A stretch of DNA of 64,000 nucleotides from Streptomyces roseicoloratus (GCF_004117935.1 NZ_SDOY01000164.1:16832-80831), one strand, 5' to 3'; shown: positions 51,103 to 60,873, counted from the stretch's first letter. A program made the numbers and translations. The notes: a model not told the origin generated them from the letters alone.

Positions 51103-53370
51103 ATGGCGAACCCCGCACCACCACCCCGCACCCCCCGCCTCGCCCCGCCCACCTGGCTCACCACCGGCCTGCGCCCCCAGCCCGCCCAGGTCCCCTGGCC
51201 CGCCGTGGCCCGCGCGTCGATCGCGCTCGCCGCACCCCTCGCCGTGGGTTTCGCCACCGAACGGCCCGCGTACGGCGCCCTCGTGTCGATGGGCGCCCTC
51301 TCCGGCGTCATCGGCGACACCGCCGACGCGTACCGGATGCGGGTCTTCAACATCGCCGTCCCGCAGCTCTTCGGCGCCCTCGGCGTCACCCTCGGCGCCC
51401 TGGTCTTCGGCCAGGGCTGGCTCGCGGTCGCCGCGCTCACGCTCATCGCGCTGGTCTCCGGGATGATCTCCTCGATCGGCGCGGTGGCCTCCGTCTCGGG
51501 CCTGCTGCTGCTCCTCAACGCCGTCGTCGGCGCCGGCCTGCCGATGCCGGACCCCTGGTGGAAGGCGCCGCTGCTGCTGGGCCTCGGCGGCATCGTCGTC
51601 CTGACCCTCACCCTGCTCGGCTGGCCGCTGCGCGGCGGTCAGCCGGAACGCGCGGCGGTCGCCGGGACCTACCGGGCGATCGCCGACCTCTTCGAGGCCG
51701 CCGGCACCGACGCGTACGACGAGAAACGGCAGGCGGTCACGGCCTCGCTCAACCAGTCTTACGACATGGTCCTCGGCCGCCGCGCCCGCCAGCACGGCCG
51801 GGCGCCGACCCTGGTGCGGCTGCTCGCCCAGCTCAACGTGGTGATCCCGATGGCGGAGGCCGCGCCGGCCGCGCACCTCGCGGCCCGCCGTTTCCACCGG
51901 CCGCTGCCCCCGGAGGTCCCGGCCGCGGTGCGGGACCTCGCGGACGCCGTGGAGACCGGCCGCACGGGCGACCCGGACCTGCGCCTGCCCGAGGCGCGGC
52001 GCCCGTCGGAGAAGGCCGTGGAGGCGTCCGTACGGTACGCGGCGACCGTCGTCCACCAGGCGGAGCACAGCCCGTACCAGGCGTTCAACGCGGCGAAGGG
52101 GGCCGACCGGCTGGGGCGGCCCGCCGCCCTGCGGGTGCGGATGCGGCGCGCGGCACGCGGTGTGCTGCTGTCCGGGGCGTCCTGGCGCTACGGCCTGCGG
52201 CTCGCGCTGTGCATCGGCCTCTCGCAGGCGCTGGTCTCGCTGATCGCGGTGCCCCGCTCGTACTGGGTGGCGCTCACCGTCACGTTCGTCATGAAGCCGG
52301 ACTTCGGCTCGGTGTTCTCGCGGGCGGTGCTCCGCGCGTTCGGCACGGCGGCCGGGCTGCTCGTGGCGGCGCCGATCCTGGCCGCGCTGCCCCGCGGCTG
52401 GGGAGACGTGCCGGTGATGCTGGTGCTCGCCGCGCTGATCCCGGCGTTCTCGGCGAAGGGGTACGCCTTCCAGACCGCGGCGATCACGCCGGTGATCCTG
52501 CTCCTGTCGGACCTGCTCAACCACCAGGGCTTCCACCTGGTGCTGCCGCGGCTGTACGACTCGCTGGTCGGCTGCGCGATCGCGCTGGTCGCCGGCTATC
52601 TGCTGTGGCCGGAGTCCTGGCACACCCGGGTCGCGGACCGGCTGGCCGACGCGGTCGAGGACACGGCCGCCTACGTGAACCTGGCGTTCGGCGCCCCGTC
52701 CCGGACGGGAGGCGGCGGCGGTGACGCCGAGCCGGAGCACCACGGAGGCAACGACGACCACGGCAACGCCGGTGACCAGGGCACCCGCGTCCGGGCCCGG
52801 CGCAAGCTGTACCGCGACATGTCGTCCGTACGGTCCGAGTTCCAGCGCGCCCTGACCGAGCCGCCGCCCGCCGGGGACCTGGCCGCGGCGTGGTGGCCGC
52901 TGACGATCGCCGTGGAGCGGATCGTCGACGCCACGACGGCCGCCCGGGTCCGCGTCGACCACGGTGCGCCGGCGCCGCATCCGGCGGAGGTCGCCCTCGT
53001 GGAGCGGCAGTTGCGGGAGCTGGCGGAGGGACTTCGTTCCAGCGAGGTCCTGGTGGAGGTGCGCGCGGATCTGAGCGGCGACGAGGACGGCGTGCTCGCG
53101 CCGCTCCGCCAGGAGGTACGGGCGGCCCGCGCCATCGCGACCCCGTCCCCGAACGCCGCCACGGCCCCGTCCCCGAACCCCGCCACGGCCCCGTCCCCGA
53201 ACGCCGCCACGACGCCCTCCCCGAGCGCCGTCACGACCGTGCCCGAGGGCTCCGGCACGACGGCGTCCTCGCCCCCGGAAACCGGCTCGTCCCGCTCCCC
53301 CGGCTCCGCCCCGGACCCCACCTCCGGGCCGGTCCCGGACCCGCCACGGGACGGCGGCAGCGCGCCGTAA
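51103..53370 (+). CDS. FUSC/aromatic-acid-exporter-type membrane protein
   Basis: 755 residues. An N-terminal block of about five helices (about 35-175: ASIALAAPLAVGFATE, LFGALGVTLGALVFGQGW, LLGLGGIVVLTLTLLGWPL) precedes a soluble region (about 180-365). A second membrane block follows at about 367-515 (LALCIGLSQALVSLIAVPRSYWVALTV, LLVAAPILAALPRGW). The repeated two-block layout is that of FUSC/YccS-type efflux proteins. The C-terminal about 90 residues are a Pro/Ser/Ala-rich tail containing TAPSPNAATAPSPNPA repeats. Substrate unknown. Confidence 0.87.
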   Translation: MANPAPPPRTPRLAPPTWLTTGLRPQPAQVPWPAVARASIALAAPLAVGFATERPAYGALVSMGALSGVIGDTADAYRMRVFNIAVPQLFGALGVTLGALVFGQGWLAVAALTLIALVSGMISSIGAVASVSGLLLLLNAVVGAGLPMPDPWWKAPLLLGLGGIVVLTLTLLGWPLRGGQPERAAVAGTYRAIADLFEAAGTDAYDEKRQAVTASLNQSYDMVLGRRARQHGRAPTLVRLLAQLNVVIPMAEAAPAAHLAARRFHRPLPPEVPAAVRDLADAVETGRTGDPDLRLPEARRPSEKAVEASVRYAATVVHQAEHSPYQAFNAAKGADRLGRPAALRVRMRRAARGVLLSGASWRYGLRLALCIGLSQALVSLIAVPRSYWVALTVTFVMKPDFGSVFSRAVLRAFGTAAGLLVAAPILAALPRGWGDVPVMLVLAALIPAFSAKGYAFQTAAITPVILLLSDLLNHQGFHLVLPRLYDSLVGCAIALVAGYLLWPESWHTRVADRLADAVEDTAAYVNLAFGAPSRTGGGGGDAEPEHHGGNDDHGNAGDQGTRVRARRKLYRDMSSVRSEFQRALTEPPPAGDLAAAWWPLTIAVERIVDATTAARVRVDHGAPAPHPAEVALVERQLRELAEGLRSSEVLVEVRADLSGDEDGVLAPLRQEVRAARAIATPSPNAATAPSPNPATAPSPNAATTPSPSAVTTVPEGSGTTASSPPETGSSRSPGSAPDPTSGPVPDPPRDGGSAP
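53139..53236. repeat. 24-bp minisatellite in the FUSC tail
   Basis: Four imperfect units of GCCCCGTCCCCGAACGCC with GCCACG, in frame, encode TAPSPNAA-type repeats. The unit length is a multiple of three. Confidence 0.8.
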
Positions 53371-53751
53371 ACCCGGCCAAAGGGGCGTACGGAAGTGGTT
53401 ACCGGCGGTTGCGGAATCGAACCCTCCCACCACCGTTACCGGATTCCACGCGTACGACTACGATGCGCTCGAATTCACCGTGATCCACGTCGCGTTCCGT
53501 CCCCGGGCGCCCCGGTGGCCCGGTCACGTCGTCCTGCGCAGCTCTCCCCGCACCCCTCGATTCCCCCCATCCCCCTCCCCACGTCCCCCATCCCACATCC
53601 CCGCGTCCCCCATCCCCCGGCTCCGACCTCCCCGCCGCCCCGACCTCCCCGCCGCTCCGGCCTCCCGCCGTACGAGCGTCCCCGCCGTCCCCTCCGTCCC
53701 CGCGTCACCGTCCTGCGTTCCTCCTCCCCCCGCGCCCACGAGGACACCGCC
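53371..53751. other. 381-bp gap with tRNA-arm-like and pyrimidine repeats
   Basis: On the minus strand GGGAGGGTTCGATTCCGCA (about 53409-53427) resembles a tRNA T-arm, but the 5-bp stem is not complete and no matching acceptor strand is present. From 53550 to 53720 there are CCCCATCCCCC / CGTCCCC-type pyrimidine repeats. No gene. Confidence 0.5.
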
Positions 53752-55296
53752 ATGCGCACCACACCCGGCAGAGCATCCGGCAGAGCACCCGGCAGACCCG
53801 GCCGCCGCGGCCGCCGCGGCCCGGACCGAGGCCCCGGGCGGGGCCTCCAGCCCAACGCCCTCGGCACCTTCGACACCATCGTGATGGCCGTGGCGGGCAG
53901 CGCGCCCGCGTACTCGCTCGCCGCCACCACCGCCGTCCTGTTCGGGGCGGTCGGCCTCGCCGGGCCGGCGTCGCTGCTGTACTGCGCGATACCGATGCTC
54001 GGCATCGTCCTCGCGTACGCCCGCCTCGGCCGGATCGACGTCAACGCGGGCGCGGCGTACTCGTGGGTGGGCCGCACCCTCCACCCCTTCCTCGGCTTCC
54101 TCTCCGGCTGGGCGCTGGTCTTCGCGACGACCGTGTTCATGGTGGCCGGATCGCTGCCCGCCGGCTCCCTCACGCTCTCCCTCGTCGACCCGGAACTCGC
54201 CGACAGCACCGCGCTGTCGCTGGTGGTCGGCGCCGGCTGGTTCCTGATCATGCTGCTCGTGGTGCTCGGCGGGGCGCGGCTCACGGTGCGCGCCCAACTC
54301 GTCATGTCGGGCGTGGAGATGCTGATCCTCGTGGCGTTCGTCCTGGGCGCGGTGATCCACCGCGGGCACGCCACGGCCTTCGACTGGTCGTGGTTCGGCC
54401 TCGGTCACTTCGACGGCGCCTCGGGCTTCGCGTCGGGCGCGCTGATCGCCGCGTTCTACTACTGGGGCTGGGACGTCACCAGCAACCTCAGCGAGGAGAC
54501 CCGGGACAGCCGCCGCACCGCGGGGCTCGCCGCGCTCGTCGGCATGGGCGTGGTGTTCCTGCTCTTCGAGGCGTTCACCGTCTCCGTGAACGTGCTCCTG
54601 AGCGCCGAGCAGATCGAGCACGGCGGCGCGAACGTCCTCGCCGTCCTGGGGCAGGAGATCTGGCCGGGCGTCGGCGGCAAGCTGCTGCTCCTCGCGGTGC
54701 TCCTCTCGACGGTCGCCACCCTGGAGACCACGCTCATCCAGGTCACCCGCTCGCTCTTCGCGATGGGCCGCGACCGCACTCTCCCGCCCGCGCTCGGCAC
54801 CGTGCACCGCCGCTGGAACACCCCGTGGGTGGCGGTGGCGGCCGTCGGCGCCGCCGCGCTCGTGATGTTCGCCGCCGCGGCCGCCGCCGGCTCGATCGGC
54901 CAGGTCCTCGGCGACGCGGTGAGCGCGATGGGCCTGCAGGTCGCCTTCTACTACGCCCTCGCGGGGATCGCGGCCGTCGTGGCGTACCGGGGCCGGCTGC
55001 TCACCTCGGTGAAGGAGTTCGTGCTGGGCGGGGTCTGGCCGCTGTTCGGCTCGGCGTTCATGCTGTGGGCGTTCGTGGAGTCGCTCGGCGAACTGTCCAC
55101 CGCCTCGCTCGCGATCGGCCTCGGCGGCCTCGCCGCCGGCGTCGTACCGATGCTCCTGTACTGGAGGAAGGGCAGCGCCTACTACCGCCCGGCGCGCCTG
55201 GACGCGACCCGCGCGCTCGCCGCGACGGCGCCGTTCGCCTCACCGGACTCGCCGCGCGCCCGCCGGTCCGACAAGTCGCTGGCGACGGACTTCTGA
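53752..55296 (+). CDS. APC superfamily amino-acid permease
   Basis: 514 residues with about 12 membrane helices. The polar, Arg/Gly-rich N-terminus (TPGRASGRAPGRPGRRGRRGPDRGPGRG) precedes LGTFDTIVMAVAGSAPAYSLAATTA (helix 1), typical of the APC family, and GALIAAFYYWGWDVTSNLSEETRDS in the middle matches the conserved segment of amino-acid/polyamine transporters. AGGA lies 8 bp before the ATG. Substrate unknown. Confidence 0.9.
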   Translation: MRTTPGRASGRAPGRPGRRGRRGPDRGPGRGLQPNALGTFDTIVMAVAGSAPAYSLAATTAVLFGAVGLAGPASLLYCAIPMLGIVLAYARLGRIDVNAGAAYSWVGRTLHPFLGFLSGWALVFATTVFMVAGSLPAGSLTLSLVDPELADSTALSLVVGAGWFLIMLLVVLGGARLTVRAQLVMSGVEMLILVAFVLGAVIHRGHATAFDWSWFGLGHFDGASGFASGALIAAFYYWGWDVTSNLSEETRDSRRTAGLAALVGMGVVFLLFEAFTVSVNVLLSAEQIEHGGANVLAVLGQEIWPGVGGKLLLLAVLLSTVATLETTLIQVTRSLFAMGRDRTLPPALGTVHRRWNTPWVAVAAVGAAALVMFAAAAAAGSIGQVLGDAVSAMGLQVAFYYALAGIAAVVAYRGRLLTSVKEFVLGGVWPLFGSAFMLWAFVESLGELSTASLAIGLGGLAAGVVPMLLYWRKGSAYYRPARLDATRALAATAPFASPDSPRARRSDKSLATDF

Positions 55297-55362
55297 GTTC
55301 CCGACACCGTCCGCAGGCCGTCTCCGCCGACGGCCGCCACTGTCCGCGAGGGAGGTACACGG

Positions 55363-56382
55363 ATGGCCGCACTGCGCCGCCGCTCGGCCCGACAGGGCCG
55401 GTTCACCCCGGACTTCGACCCCGACTCCGGCGACCGGGCGCTCACCGAGGCCCGTCACGACATGGTGATCGGCCGCTGGCAGGGCGTACGGGACCTGCTG
55501 AGGGCCACCGGGGACGACTGGTCGCTCCGCACCCACCGGCTGCGCCTGCTCTCGCACGCCGCCGCGGGCAGTTCGACGGTCGAGGTGTGGTGGGCGGCCG
55601 AGCCGGGCAACCCGGACGCCGCCGTGCTCCGGGCGGCGACCGAGGTGGTCCGGGTCTTCGACGCGGCCATCGCCGCCGGCCGGGGCAGCACGATCGACCG
55701 GGGCCGGGTCGACGCCTCCGTCGACGCGTGCCTGACGGCGGCCGACGCGGCACCGGCCGACCCGATGCCGTGGGTGTCGCTGCTGTCCGTGGCCAGGCTG
55801 TACGAGGGCGGTGTGCCGCGCCGCCGACTGCGCCACTGGTTCGACGAGTTGCGGCGCCGCGACCCGTACAACACCGAGGGCCACACCCAGGTGCTCCGCT
55901 ACTGGTCGGCGCGCTGGCACGGCACGCACGGCGCGATGTACGACTTCGCGCGGGACGCGGCGGGCGTCGCGCCGCCCGGTTCGCCGCTGCCGATCCTGGT
56001 GCAGATCGCCCGGGTCGAGGAGTACCGCTACGTCGTCGACGGCGCGCTCGGGCGCGGCCCGGTGCGCGGCTTCGACCAGCACTGGAAGCACGAGCTGGCG
56101 GTGACCGAGCTGCGCCGTACGCACGCCCGCTGGATCGGCGGCCGCGAACCGGGATCGCCGGTCCGCCCGGAGGAGGTGGCGGAGCTCAACTACCTCGCCC
56201 ACGCGGCGTGTCACGCGGGCGAGGCCGCACTGGCGAGGGAGCTCCTCGGGATGCTGGGGACGCGGGCGGCGTGGGTCCCGTGGGTGTACACGGGCGAGCC
56301 GGCGGAGCAGTTCGTACGGTTCAGGGAGGGGCTGGGGCTGGTCCCGGGGGCAGGGACGGGGACGGGGGCGAGGCCCGAGTAG
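55363..56382 (+). CDS. Conserved hypothetical, TPR-like helical protein
   Basis: 339 residues with GGGAGG before the ATG. Helical segments such as VWWAAEPGNPDAAVLRAATEVVR and DPMPWVSLLSVARLYEGGVPRRRL read as tetratricopeptide-like repeats. The rest (HWFDELRRRDPYNTEGHTQVLRYWSARWHGTHGAMYDFAR) recurs in Streptomyces hypotheticals. No membrane segment. Co-directional with the permease 66 bp upstream. Confidence 0.8.
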   Translation: MAALRRRSARQGRFTPDFDPDSGDRALTEARHDMVIGRWQGVRDLLRATGDDWSLRTHRLRLLSHAAAGSSTVEVWWAAEPGNPDAAVLRAATEVVRVFDAAIAAGRGSTIDRGRVDASVDACLTAADAAPADPMPWVSLLSVARLYEGGVPRRRLRHWFDELRRRDPYNTEGHTQVLRYWSARWHGTHGAMYDFARDAAGVAPPGSPLPILVQIARVEEYRYVVDGALGRGPVRGFDQHWKHELAVTELRRTHARWIGGREPGSPVRPEEVAELNYLAHAACHAGEAALARELLGMLGTRAAWVPWVYTGEPAEQFVRFREGLGLVPGAGTGTGARPE

Positions 56383-56445
56383 AGGCCCGAGTAGGGGCTA
56401 AGCCGCCCGCCCCCGCCCCCGCCTGCGCCCCCGCCTGCGACGGCG

Positions 56446-58554
56446 TCAGACGCCGATGTCGCGGCCGTCGGTGCGCCAGACGGCGACGACCGCCGGGCGG
56501 ACGATCCGGCCGGGGCCGTCGGGCCAGGCGGAGGCCGGCTTCTCGACGGAGGCGCCGTCGACCTCGCCCGGGTGCTGGACGGCGACGAGGACGCGGCGGT
56601 CCTGGACGATCGGGCCGCAGGTCTCGGCACCGGTCGGGACGGTCAGGAACTGCTTCAGCTCACCGCGCCGCTCGCCGTGAGTGGCGACGCCGTAGAGGCC
56701 GTCGTGGGAGCCGAGCTGGTTGCCGTCGGTGGAGATCCACAGGTTGCCGTGCGGGTCGAAGGCGACGTTGTCGGGGCAGGAGATGGGACTGACCCGGTCC
56801 TTGGGGAAGCCGGCGAAGTAGGTGGTGGGATCGTCCGGGTCGCCCGCGACGAGGAAGAGCCGCCAGGCGAAGCCGTCGGCTGCCGGGTCGTCCCAGTGCT
56901 CGGCGAGTTCCAGGATCTGGCCGTGCTTGTTGAGGTTCCGCGGGTTGGCCTCGTCGGCGCCCGGGTTGGTGCCCTTGCCGCGGTTGGTGTTGTTGGTGAG
57001 GGCGACGTAGACGCGCCCGGTGCGCGGGGAGGGCTCGACGTCCTCGGGGCGGTCCATCTTGGTGGCGCCGACCTTGTCACCGGCGACGCGGGTGAAGACG
57101 AACACCTCCTCGGCGGTCATGCCGGGCACGTGCGAGACGGCGCCGTCGGGGCCGGCGGTGGCGAGCGGGATCCAGGTGCCGGAGCCGTCGAACTCGCCGT
57201 CGCGCGGCAGCCTGCCGCTGCCGTCGATCTCGGCGGCCGGGGAGTCGCCGGTCAGCCGGGCGACGTAGAGGGTGCCCTCGTCGAGCAGGGTGAGGTTGTG
57301 CTCGCGCGCCTTGCGGGAGTTGCCCTTCGCCATCCGCTTGCTCGACACGAACTTGTAGAAGTAGTCGAAGCGCTCGTCGTCGCCCATGTAGACGACGGGA
57401 CGGCCGTCGGCGGTGAGGCGGGGCTGCGCGGCCTCGTGCTTGAAGCGGCCGAGGGCGGTGCGCTTGCGCGGGGTGGAGTCGGGGTCGTACGGGTCGAGCT
57501 CGACGACCCAGCCGAAGCGGTGGGCCTCGTGGGGCTCCCGGGCGAGGTCGAAGCGCTCGTCGAAGCGTTCCCACTTGCGTTCGGAGGCGCCGGAGCCGAA
57601 GCCGTACCGCTTGTCGGTGGGACTCGACCCGTTGGCGAAGTACTGGTTGACGTTCTCCTCGCCGTGGAGGGTGGTGCCCCAGGGGGTGGTGCCGCCGGCG
57701 CAGTTGTTGAGCGTGCCGAGGACGGTACGGCCCTCGGGGTCGGCGGAGGTCTTCAGGAGGTCCGAGCCGGCGGCGGGGCCGGTGAGCTCGAACGGGGAGG
57801 TGGTGTGCAGCCGCCGGTTGAGGGGGTGGCGGGTGACGGGGGTGAGCCTGCCGGTGCGGTGCTCCTCCTGGACCACGACGACGGACAGGCCGTGCGCGGC
57901 CCAGGCGGTCTCGACCTGCTCGCGGGTCGGGTCGTCGGGGTCGTAGCCCCGGAACATCAGGATCTCGTCGGTGTATTCGTGGTTGGCGACGAGGACCTGG
58001 CGGTGGGGTTCGCCGCGCAGCGGGAGGAGCGAGAGGAAGTCGTTGTTGTAGCCGAACTGCCCGGCCTGGGCGGCGGCGGTCTGGCGGTCGGGGTCGAAGG
58101 CGGGCGCGCCGCGGAGGATGGGTTCGCCCCAGCGGATGACGACGTTCTGGGAGTAGCCGGCGGGGACGGTGACCCGGTCGGCGGTGTTGGGCGCGACGGG
58201 CCGGAAGCGCAGGCCACGGGCACCGTCGGCCTCGCCGTGACCGCCGTGGCCGGCGTGGCCGGCGTGGCCGGGTCGGTGACCGCCCTGCGGGAGTGCCTGG
58301 GCGGCGGGAGCGTCGCCGAGGGCGAGGGCGGAACCGGCGGCGGAGGCGACGGTGACGACGGCGGCGGCCCGCAGGGCGGTACGGCGCGAGAGCACGCCGG
58401 CGATGACGTCACCGACGTAGGCGTTGTCGGTGGTGTTGGGCACCTCCTGGAAGCAGGCGTCGCCGCAGCGGTAACGGCACGTGAGGGCGGAACGTCCGCC
58501 TCCGTGCGCATCCCCGTGTGCGTGACTTCCCAGCAGCGGCAGCGGTTTGCGCAC
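56446..58554 (-). CDS. phoX: PhoX family alkaline phosphatase
   Basis: 702 residues from GTG, with TGGAGGAC upstream. N-terminal CRYRCGDACFQEVPNT, then the twin-arginine signal SRRTALRAAAVV (about 57-68), typical of Streptomyces PhoX. The body has the PhoX/DUF839 markers GYNNDFLSLLPLRGEPHRQVLVANHEYTDEILMFRGY, NNCAGGTTPWGTTLHGEENVNQYF and KMDRPEDVEPSPRTGRVYVALTNN. PhoX is a calcium/iron phosphatase exported folded through Tat. A PHO-box-like repeat lies 67 bp upstream. Confidence 0.93.
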   Translation of the reverse strand: MRKPLPLLGSHAHGDAHGGGRSALTCRYRCGDACFQEVPNTTDNAYVGDVIAGVLSRRTALRAAAVVTVASAAGSALALGDAPAAQALPQGGHRPGHAGHAGHGGHGEADGARGLRFRPVAPNTADRVTVPAGYSQNVVIRWGEPILRGAPAFDPDRQTAAAQAGQFGYNNDFLSLLPLRGEPHRQVLVANHEYTDEILMFRGYDPDDPTREQVETAWAAHGLSVVVVQEEHRTGRLTPVTRHPLNRRLHTTSPFELTGPAAGSDLLKTSADPEGRTVLGTLNNCAGGTTPWGTTLHGEENVNQYFANGSSPTDKRYGFGSGASERKWERFDERFDLAREPHEAHRFGWVVELDPYDPDSTPRKRTALGRFKHEAAQPRLTADGRPVVYMGDDERFDYFYKFVSSKRMAKGNSRKAREHNLTLLDEGTLYVARLTGDSPAAEIDGSGRLPRDGEFDGSGTWIPLATAGPDGAVSHVPGMTAEEVFVFTRVAGDKVGATKMDRPEDVEPSPRTGRVYVALTNNTNRGKGTNPGADEANPRNLNKHGQILELAEHWDDPAADGFAWRLFLVAGDPDDPTTYFAGFPKDRVSPISCPDNVAFDPHGNLWISTDGNQLGSHDGLYGVATHGERRGELKQFLTVPTGAETCGPIVQDRRVLVAVQHPGEVDGASVEKPASAWPDGPGRIVRPAVVAVWRTDGRDIGV

Positions 58555-58620
58555 GTCGTCCTCCAGGTGTGAGCGCGGTCGGCGGTGACGTTATGTGCGC
58601 ACCTCTGCACGGTGGAGGCG

Positions 58621-58642
58621 GGAGAGTGAACGCCCGATGAAT
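58621..58642 (-). promoter_or_regulatory. PHO-box-like tandem repeat upstream of phoX
   Basis: On the minus strand two adjacent 11-bp units, ATTCATCGGGC (58632-58642) and GTTCACTCTCC (58621-58631), fit the GTTCAY-type direct-repeat consensus of PhoP binding in Streptomyces. Position and orientation suit activation of phoX under phosphate limitation. Confidence 0.65.
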
Positions 58643-58765
58643 GCGCGACGACCGGGGGCGCCCGGGTCGTAGGGCGCGGGGAGGGCGGCCGCTAACCTTA
58701 CGTGTCCGCCCTGGCCAGGGATGAAGGACGCATACCGCACCCAACTCATGCGAAGGGGTTACCCC

Positions 58766-60676
58766 ATGGGTATTCGGAGCTTGCTGCGCAAGGTATTCGG
58801 CCGCGACCGCGCGAACGCCGCGGAACTCGAGGTCCCGGCAACCTCCGTCCCGCCCCAGGGCACACCGCGCGAGGCGGGGACGGATGAGGGGACCGAGGCG
58901 AAGGCCGGAGCGGATGCCGAGGCTTCGGCCGAGGCTGGGGCTGGGGCTGTTACTGAGGCTGCTGCTGGGGCTGGGGCTGGTGCTTCGGCGGAGTCGGGGG
59001 TCGAGGCAGGGGCTTCGGCTGACGCTCGGGCGGAGGCGGCCGCCGACGCGAAGGCGGAGGTGCCGGTGGGCGCCGCCACGGGCGCGGCCGGAGCCGGGAC
59101 CCTGGCGGGTGCCGGGACCGGGGTGGGTGCCGGGACCGGGGTGGGTGCCGGTGACGGCGGCAAGCCGACGGCCGCGGAACTCGCGGCGGCGGACCTGGTG
59201 GCGGCGTCGTTCGACAACCCGCAGATCCCGGCGGCCCGCCGAGCGGGCAACGCGGAGGCGGCACGGACGCGGGCGGCGGACGCGGATGCGGACGATGCGG
59301 CGTCGGAGGCGGACGCGGACGCGGCAGTTGCTGGGGCCGAGGCGCAGGCCGACGCGAAGGCTGAGGCGCAGGCCGAGGTCGAGGCCGAGACCGAGACCGA
59401 GACCGAGGGCTCCTCGGCGGAGCCGGAGCAGAGTGCCGCGGGCAAGCCCGCCGACGGTGCCGAGCCCGAGCCGGAGCCGGAGCCCACCGACGCCGCGGAG
59501 AACCCCACCGCGGAGTCCGAGAATCCCACGGCTACGGACGAGGAGCCGCAGGCTGCCGAGGCCGCCGACGCGCCCGCGCAGGAGGAGCCGACGGCGGAGC
59601 CGACCGCTGCGGCGGCAAGCGGCCAGGAGGTCCCGGCGGATCCGGAGACCGAGGCGCCCGCCGCCGAGGAGGCGGCCCCGGCCGCCGAGTCCGCGGCCGA
59701 GCCGCTCGCCGCAGACGCCACCCCGGCCACCGACACCGCACCGCCGGTCGCCGCGGACGCCACGTCCACCGACACCGGGGCAAGCGCGGAGCCCACGCCG
59801 GCCGGGCCCGAGGCCGAGGCGGAGCCCGTAACCCTGGCGGAGCCCGTAACCGAGGCCCCGGCCGCCGAGACCCCGTCCGCCGAGCAGCCGGCCCCCGCCG
59901 CCGAGGCGCCGAACACGGAGGTTCCGACCCCGACCCCGACCCCGGAGCCCACCCCGGCCCCGGAGTCGGCCCCGGAGCCGGCCCCCGCAGCCACGGCCGC
60001 AGCACCCGCCCCCGCCCTCTCCCTCGCCAAGCTCAAGGCCGCCGCCCCGCACCTCGCCGACGCCTACAAGGCGGCCGGCGCGGTCCTCAAGAAGCAGGGC
60101 CTGTCGGGCGCCCGTGCGGCCGTCTACCTGGTCGTGGACCGGTCCGGTTCGATGCGGCCGTACTTCAAGGACGGCTCGGTCCAGCGGCTCGCCGAGCAGA
60201 CCGTGGCCCTGGCCGCGCACCTCTCCGAGGACGCCACCGTGACCACGGTCTTCTTCTCCACGGAGATCGACGGCACCGCCGTCCTGACCCCGGCGGACCT
60301 CACCCCGACCCGCGTCGAGGAGATCAACGCGACGCTCGGCCGGATGGGCCGGACGAACTACGACCGGGCGGTCGAGGAGGTCCTCGCCCTCCACGAGAAG
60401 TCGGCGGACCCGGCCCGCCCGGCGCTGGTGGTGTTCCAGACGGATGGTGCGCCCGAGTCGAAGACGGCCGCGACGCAGGCGCTGACGGAGGCGGCGGACC
60501 GCCCGTACGCGACGCACTGGCGGCTCACGGTGTGGGGCGAGGAGGAGACGAAGGCCTTCGACTACCTCCGTAAGCTCGCCACGCCCCGGACGGCGGTCCA
60601 CTTCGCGGGCCCGTCCCCGGTGGAGACCCCGCACGCGACGTTCTACCGCGAGCTGCTCGCGGACTGGACGGTCTGA
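58766..60676 (+). CDS. VWA domain protein (TerY/TerF-like) with a very long acidic linker
   Basis: 636 residues from the ATG at 58766 (GAAGGGG upstream). A short N-terminal helix MGIRSLLRKVFGRDRANA is followed by residues about 30-415, almost entirely Ala/Glu/Pro/Thr/Ser, with stretches such as EAGASADARAEAAADAKAE and PEPTPAPESAPEPAPA. The C-terminal VWA domain (about 420-636) has DRSGSMRPYFKDGSVQRLAEQ with the MIDAS Asp458, FFSTEIDGTAVL and VFQTDGAPES. Ter-type VWA proteins act with TerD in stress response. The linker is far longer than the folded part. Confidence 0.87.
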   Translation: MGIRSLLRKVFGRDRANAAELEVPATSVPPQGTPREAGTDEGTEAKAGADAEASAEAGAGAVTEAAAGAGAGASAESGVEAGASADARAEAAADAKAEVPVGAATGAAGAGTLAGAGTGVGAGTGVGAGDGGKPTAAELAAADLVAASFDNPQIPAARRAGNAEAARTRAADADADDAASEADADAAVAGAEAQADAKAEAQAEVEAETETETEGSSAEPEQSAAGKPADGAEPEPEPEPTDAAENPTAESENPTATDEEPQAAEAADAPAQEEPTAEPTAAAASGQEVPADPETEAPAAEEAAPAAESAAEPLAADATPATDTAPPVAADATSTDTGASAEPTPAGPEAEAEPVTLAEPVTEAPAAETPSAEQPAPAAEAPNTEVPTPTPTPEPTPAPESAPEPAPAATAAAPAPALSLAKLKAAAPHLADAYKAAGAVLKKQGLSGARAAVYLVVDRSGSMRPYFKDGSVQRLAEQTVALAAHLSEDATVTTVFFSTEIDGTAVLTPADLTPTRVEEINATLGRMGRTNYDRAVEEVLALHEKSADPARPALVVFQTDGAPESKTAATQALTEAADRPYATHWRLTVWGEEETKAFDYLRKLATPRTAVHFAGPSPVETPHATFYRELLADWTV

Positions 60677-60792
60677 GCCCACCGCGCGCACACGAGAGCG
60701 CACCGGCGCGAGCACCCCACCGCTCACCCACTGCGCACCGAGGCGAGCCGCTCGCCGCGCACCCGCCGCGCACCGGCGGACGAACGACGACA

Positions 60793-60840
60793 GCGGCCCC
60801 GAGCCCGCCGGCCCGGGGCCGCCGCTGTTTAAGCGTGTGA
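60793..60840 (+). terminator. Terminator hairpin after the VWA gene
   Basis: GCGGCCCCG (60793-60801) pairs with CGGGGCCGC (60824-60832); CGCTGTTT follows. It separates the VWA gene from metG. Confidence 0.75.
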
Positions 60841-60873
60841 AGGCCACCGGTTCAGGCCGTTAAAATTCGCACC

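Noticed and set aside
53371..53500. Complete tRNA gene on the minus strand
   Set aside because: T-arm stem mismatched and no D-arm, anticodon arm or acceptor strand can be laid out upstream.
60677..60873. T-box leader before metG
   Set aside because: No T-box core is seen; the only structure is the terminator of the upstream gene, and the promoter appears to lie right at the ATG.
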